Positions 5,751-6,654 of a stretch of DNA of 6,654 nt are shown one piece after another (the stretch's first letter is position 1; each line of letters starts with the position of its first letter). The position numbers and the translations under genes were made by a program. The stretch lies in the NCBI GenBank assembly GCA_041299015.1, contig JBFYWB010000117.1, forward strand, positions 1 to 6,654, written 5' to 3'. This DNA is from JARFQH01 sp041299015 (GTDB taxonomy: Bacteria > Desulfobacterota > Desulfobacteria > Desulfobacterales > SG8-13). Under the pieces are notes generated by a model, which saw nothing but the letters and a program-made list of their open reading frames with translations, had not been told where the DNA came from and searched no databases.

Positions 5751-6461
5751 ATGGCCGAGTAGCTCCTGCACATCATTTAGAGTCCCGCCGTTCAATAGCA
5801 CCTGGCTTGCGAACGTGTGCCGCAGATCGTGAAAATGGAAGTCCACCAGGCCCGCCCGTTTCACGGCCGAATTGAATGATTTCTTGAAATTGTCCTGTAT
5901 AGCCTCAACCCTAAACGTGAAAACATACTCCGACCCGCAAGCCCTGCTTACTTCTGATCTCACGGAATACGGCCTCTAATGAATCCGAAACGGGAATCTG
6001 CCGCGCCTCGTTGGTCTTGGTCTTGCTCAGGTAAATGAAACCGTTCCGCATTTGGTCCCACTTCAAGGATAAGATTTCACCACGGCGCATGCCGGTCAGA
6101 ATAGCACAGGAGACAATGGGTTTCAAATGATCGGTGCATTCGGCCAGCAGGGTTTTGATTTCATTATCTGTGAGCAACCGCAATCGTTTATTGTTTTCCT
6201 TGAGCTTGATAGCCTTGCCGCCGTCGAACGGAGACCGGCCAGCAAGCCCCCAGGCCACAGCTTCAGAAAATTTTTCGTCAAAGGTTAAATCTTTATGAGA
6301 TGTTTCGACAGGTTCCTTAAAGTTGTGACCGCACTCACCGCAAAATTTTCTTCCAAGCGGAATACTGGCTTTGCAGACAGGACATTCGAACTCAAACTTG
6401 GCTCCACATTCTTCACAAAACTTCACCCCTTCACGATTCTCAAAATGACATTTCTGGCATT

Positions 6462-6653
6462 TCATTTTAAAGCCCTCCATTGAAAATTTGACCAGCTTGA
6501 AATGGAGTGCCCCTTCCTGCTGTGCAGCTTCACCACCAGGAACAGATTGTTCTGACCGGGATTAGTGGTTGACGTTAACATGATTTCAAATTCACATTGC
6601 GGACGGCTCTCCAGTACCGAGTGCACACCGCACGACCACGATGCTGGCGAATC
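6462..6653 (-). CDS. Unidentified open frame entering from the right edge (weak)
   Basis: One minus-strand frame is open for 63 codons from the window edge to a TGA that overlaps the ATG of the zinc-ribbon/integrase gene (ATGA). The four-base overlap is typical of coupled genes. The encoded residues (for example QCEFEIMLTSTTNPGQNN and LFLVVKLHSRKGHS) match nothing I recognise. A run this short is expected by chance in one of six frames fairly often. The other two minus-strand frames contain stops. I would treat the region as unassigned unless a longer frame continues to the right. Confidence 0.2.
   Translation of the reverse strand, partial: DSPASWSCGVHSVLESRPQCEFEIMLTSTTNPGQNNLFLVVKLHSRKGHSISSWSNFQWRALK
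6473..6478 (-). promoter_or_regulatory. Ribosome binding site of the zinc-ribbon/integrase gene
   Basis: GGAGGG on the minus strand lies 7 bases before ATG 6465. This favours the start MKCQKC over the in-frame ATG at 6480, which overlaps the ribosome site itself. Confidence 0.65.
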
Positions 6654-6654
6654 A

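Larger units (their letters stand above)
5598..6465 (-). pseudogene. Double zinc ribbon fused to a truncated tyrosine recombinase, frameshifted
   Basis: Read in transcription order, this begins at ATG 6465 with GGAGGG 7 bases upstream. Residues 1-49 form two zinc ribbons with cysteine pairs C3/C6, C17/C20, C28/C31 and C42/C45. The linker HKDLTFDEK (57-65) resembles the segment after the zinc ribbons in deltaproteobacterial zinc-ribbon nucleotidyl cyclases. From about residue 66 (FSEAVAWGL...ENNKRLRLLTDNEIKTLL) it is a phage-type tyrosine recombinase, with the first catalytic arginine in TGMRRGEIL (R127). The recombinase's N-terminal arm-binding domain and most of its SAM-like domain are missing. 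An extra base in the run at 5934-5936 shifts the frame, so the first frame stops at 5911. The second frame (5598 to about 5963) carries HDLRHTFAS, ELLGH and the tyrosine in LRYSHL. A normal integrase of this type has over 300 residues; if the frameshift is real, this one is probably inactive. Confidence 0.88.

Noticed and set aside
5911..5963. Programmed ribosomal frameshift joining the two integrase frames
   Set aside because: The only homopolymer at the junction is three bases long, with no slippery heptamer, and the gene has other signs of decay.
6481..6654. Group II intron 3' end or insertion-sequence terminus near the right edge
   Set aside because: The minus-strand string GGAGAGCCGT recalled intron ends, but the following bases do not form the conserved domain V hairpin, and no inverted repeats are visible.

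Overview
The window looks like a chromosomal segment of a Gram-negative bacterium, probably a Desulfobacterota/deltaproteobacterial lineage. The clues are the mreBCD-mrdA order, a serine hydrolase paired with an S66 LD-carboxypeptidase, and the style of the double-zinc-ribbon and integrase sequences at the right end. This placement is inference; there is no rRNA or other taxonomic marker here.

Positions 1 to about 5450 form a cell-wall region in which every recognisable gene lies on the minus strand. In transcription order (right to left) these are an LD-carboxypeptidase (4511-5452), a serine hydrolase of the beta-lactamase/S12 fold (3372-4442), a gap of about 270 bp, then mreB (2058-3098), mreC (1219-2049), mreD (692-1219) and the 5' part of mrdA/PBP2, which runs off the left edge (1-651). 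MreB, MreC, MreD and PBP2 are the core of the elongasome that directs lateral peptidoglycan synthesis. The two upstream hydrolases fit peptidoglycan turnover or recycling. A 24-codon reading frame sits between them and overlaps the start of the second hydrolase.

A plus-strand tRNA-Pro(GGG) gene (5507-5583) follows, diverging from the carboxypeptidase gene. It has a well-formed promoter just upstream (TTGACA, 17 bp spacer, TAGAAA) and a strong hairpin-plus-T terminator just downstream. It is the boundary between the core region and what appears to be an integrated element.

From 5598 to 6465, facing the tRNA, lies a broken and chimeric gene. Its 5' part encodes a double zinc ribbon and a short linker resembling the N-terminus of zinc-ribbon nucleotidyl cyclases. 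This is joined to the catalytic part of a tyrosine recombinase that lacks its normal N-terminal DNA-binding domains. The recombinase part carries a one-base frameshift and, near the catalytic tyrosine, an expanded 6-bp tandem repeat that lengthens a normally constant spacing by two residues. The most likely reading is a decayed integrase at a tRNA attachment site. The last 190 bases hold only a weak open frame that I cannot identify.

I do not see a clearly new biological system. The zinc-ribbon/integrase chimera, with its two separate lesions, is the most unusual object in the window.
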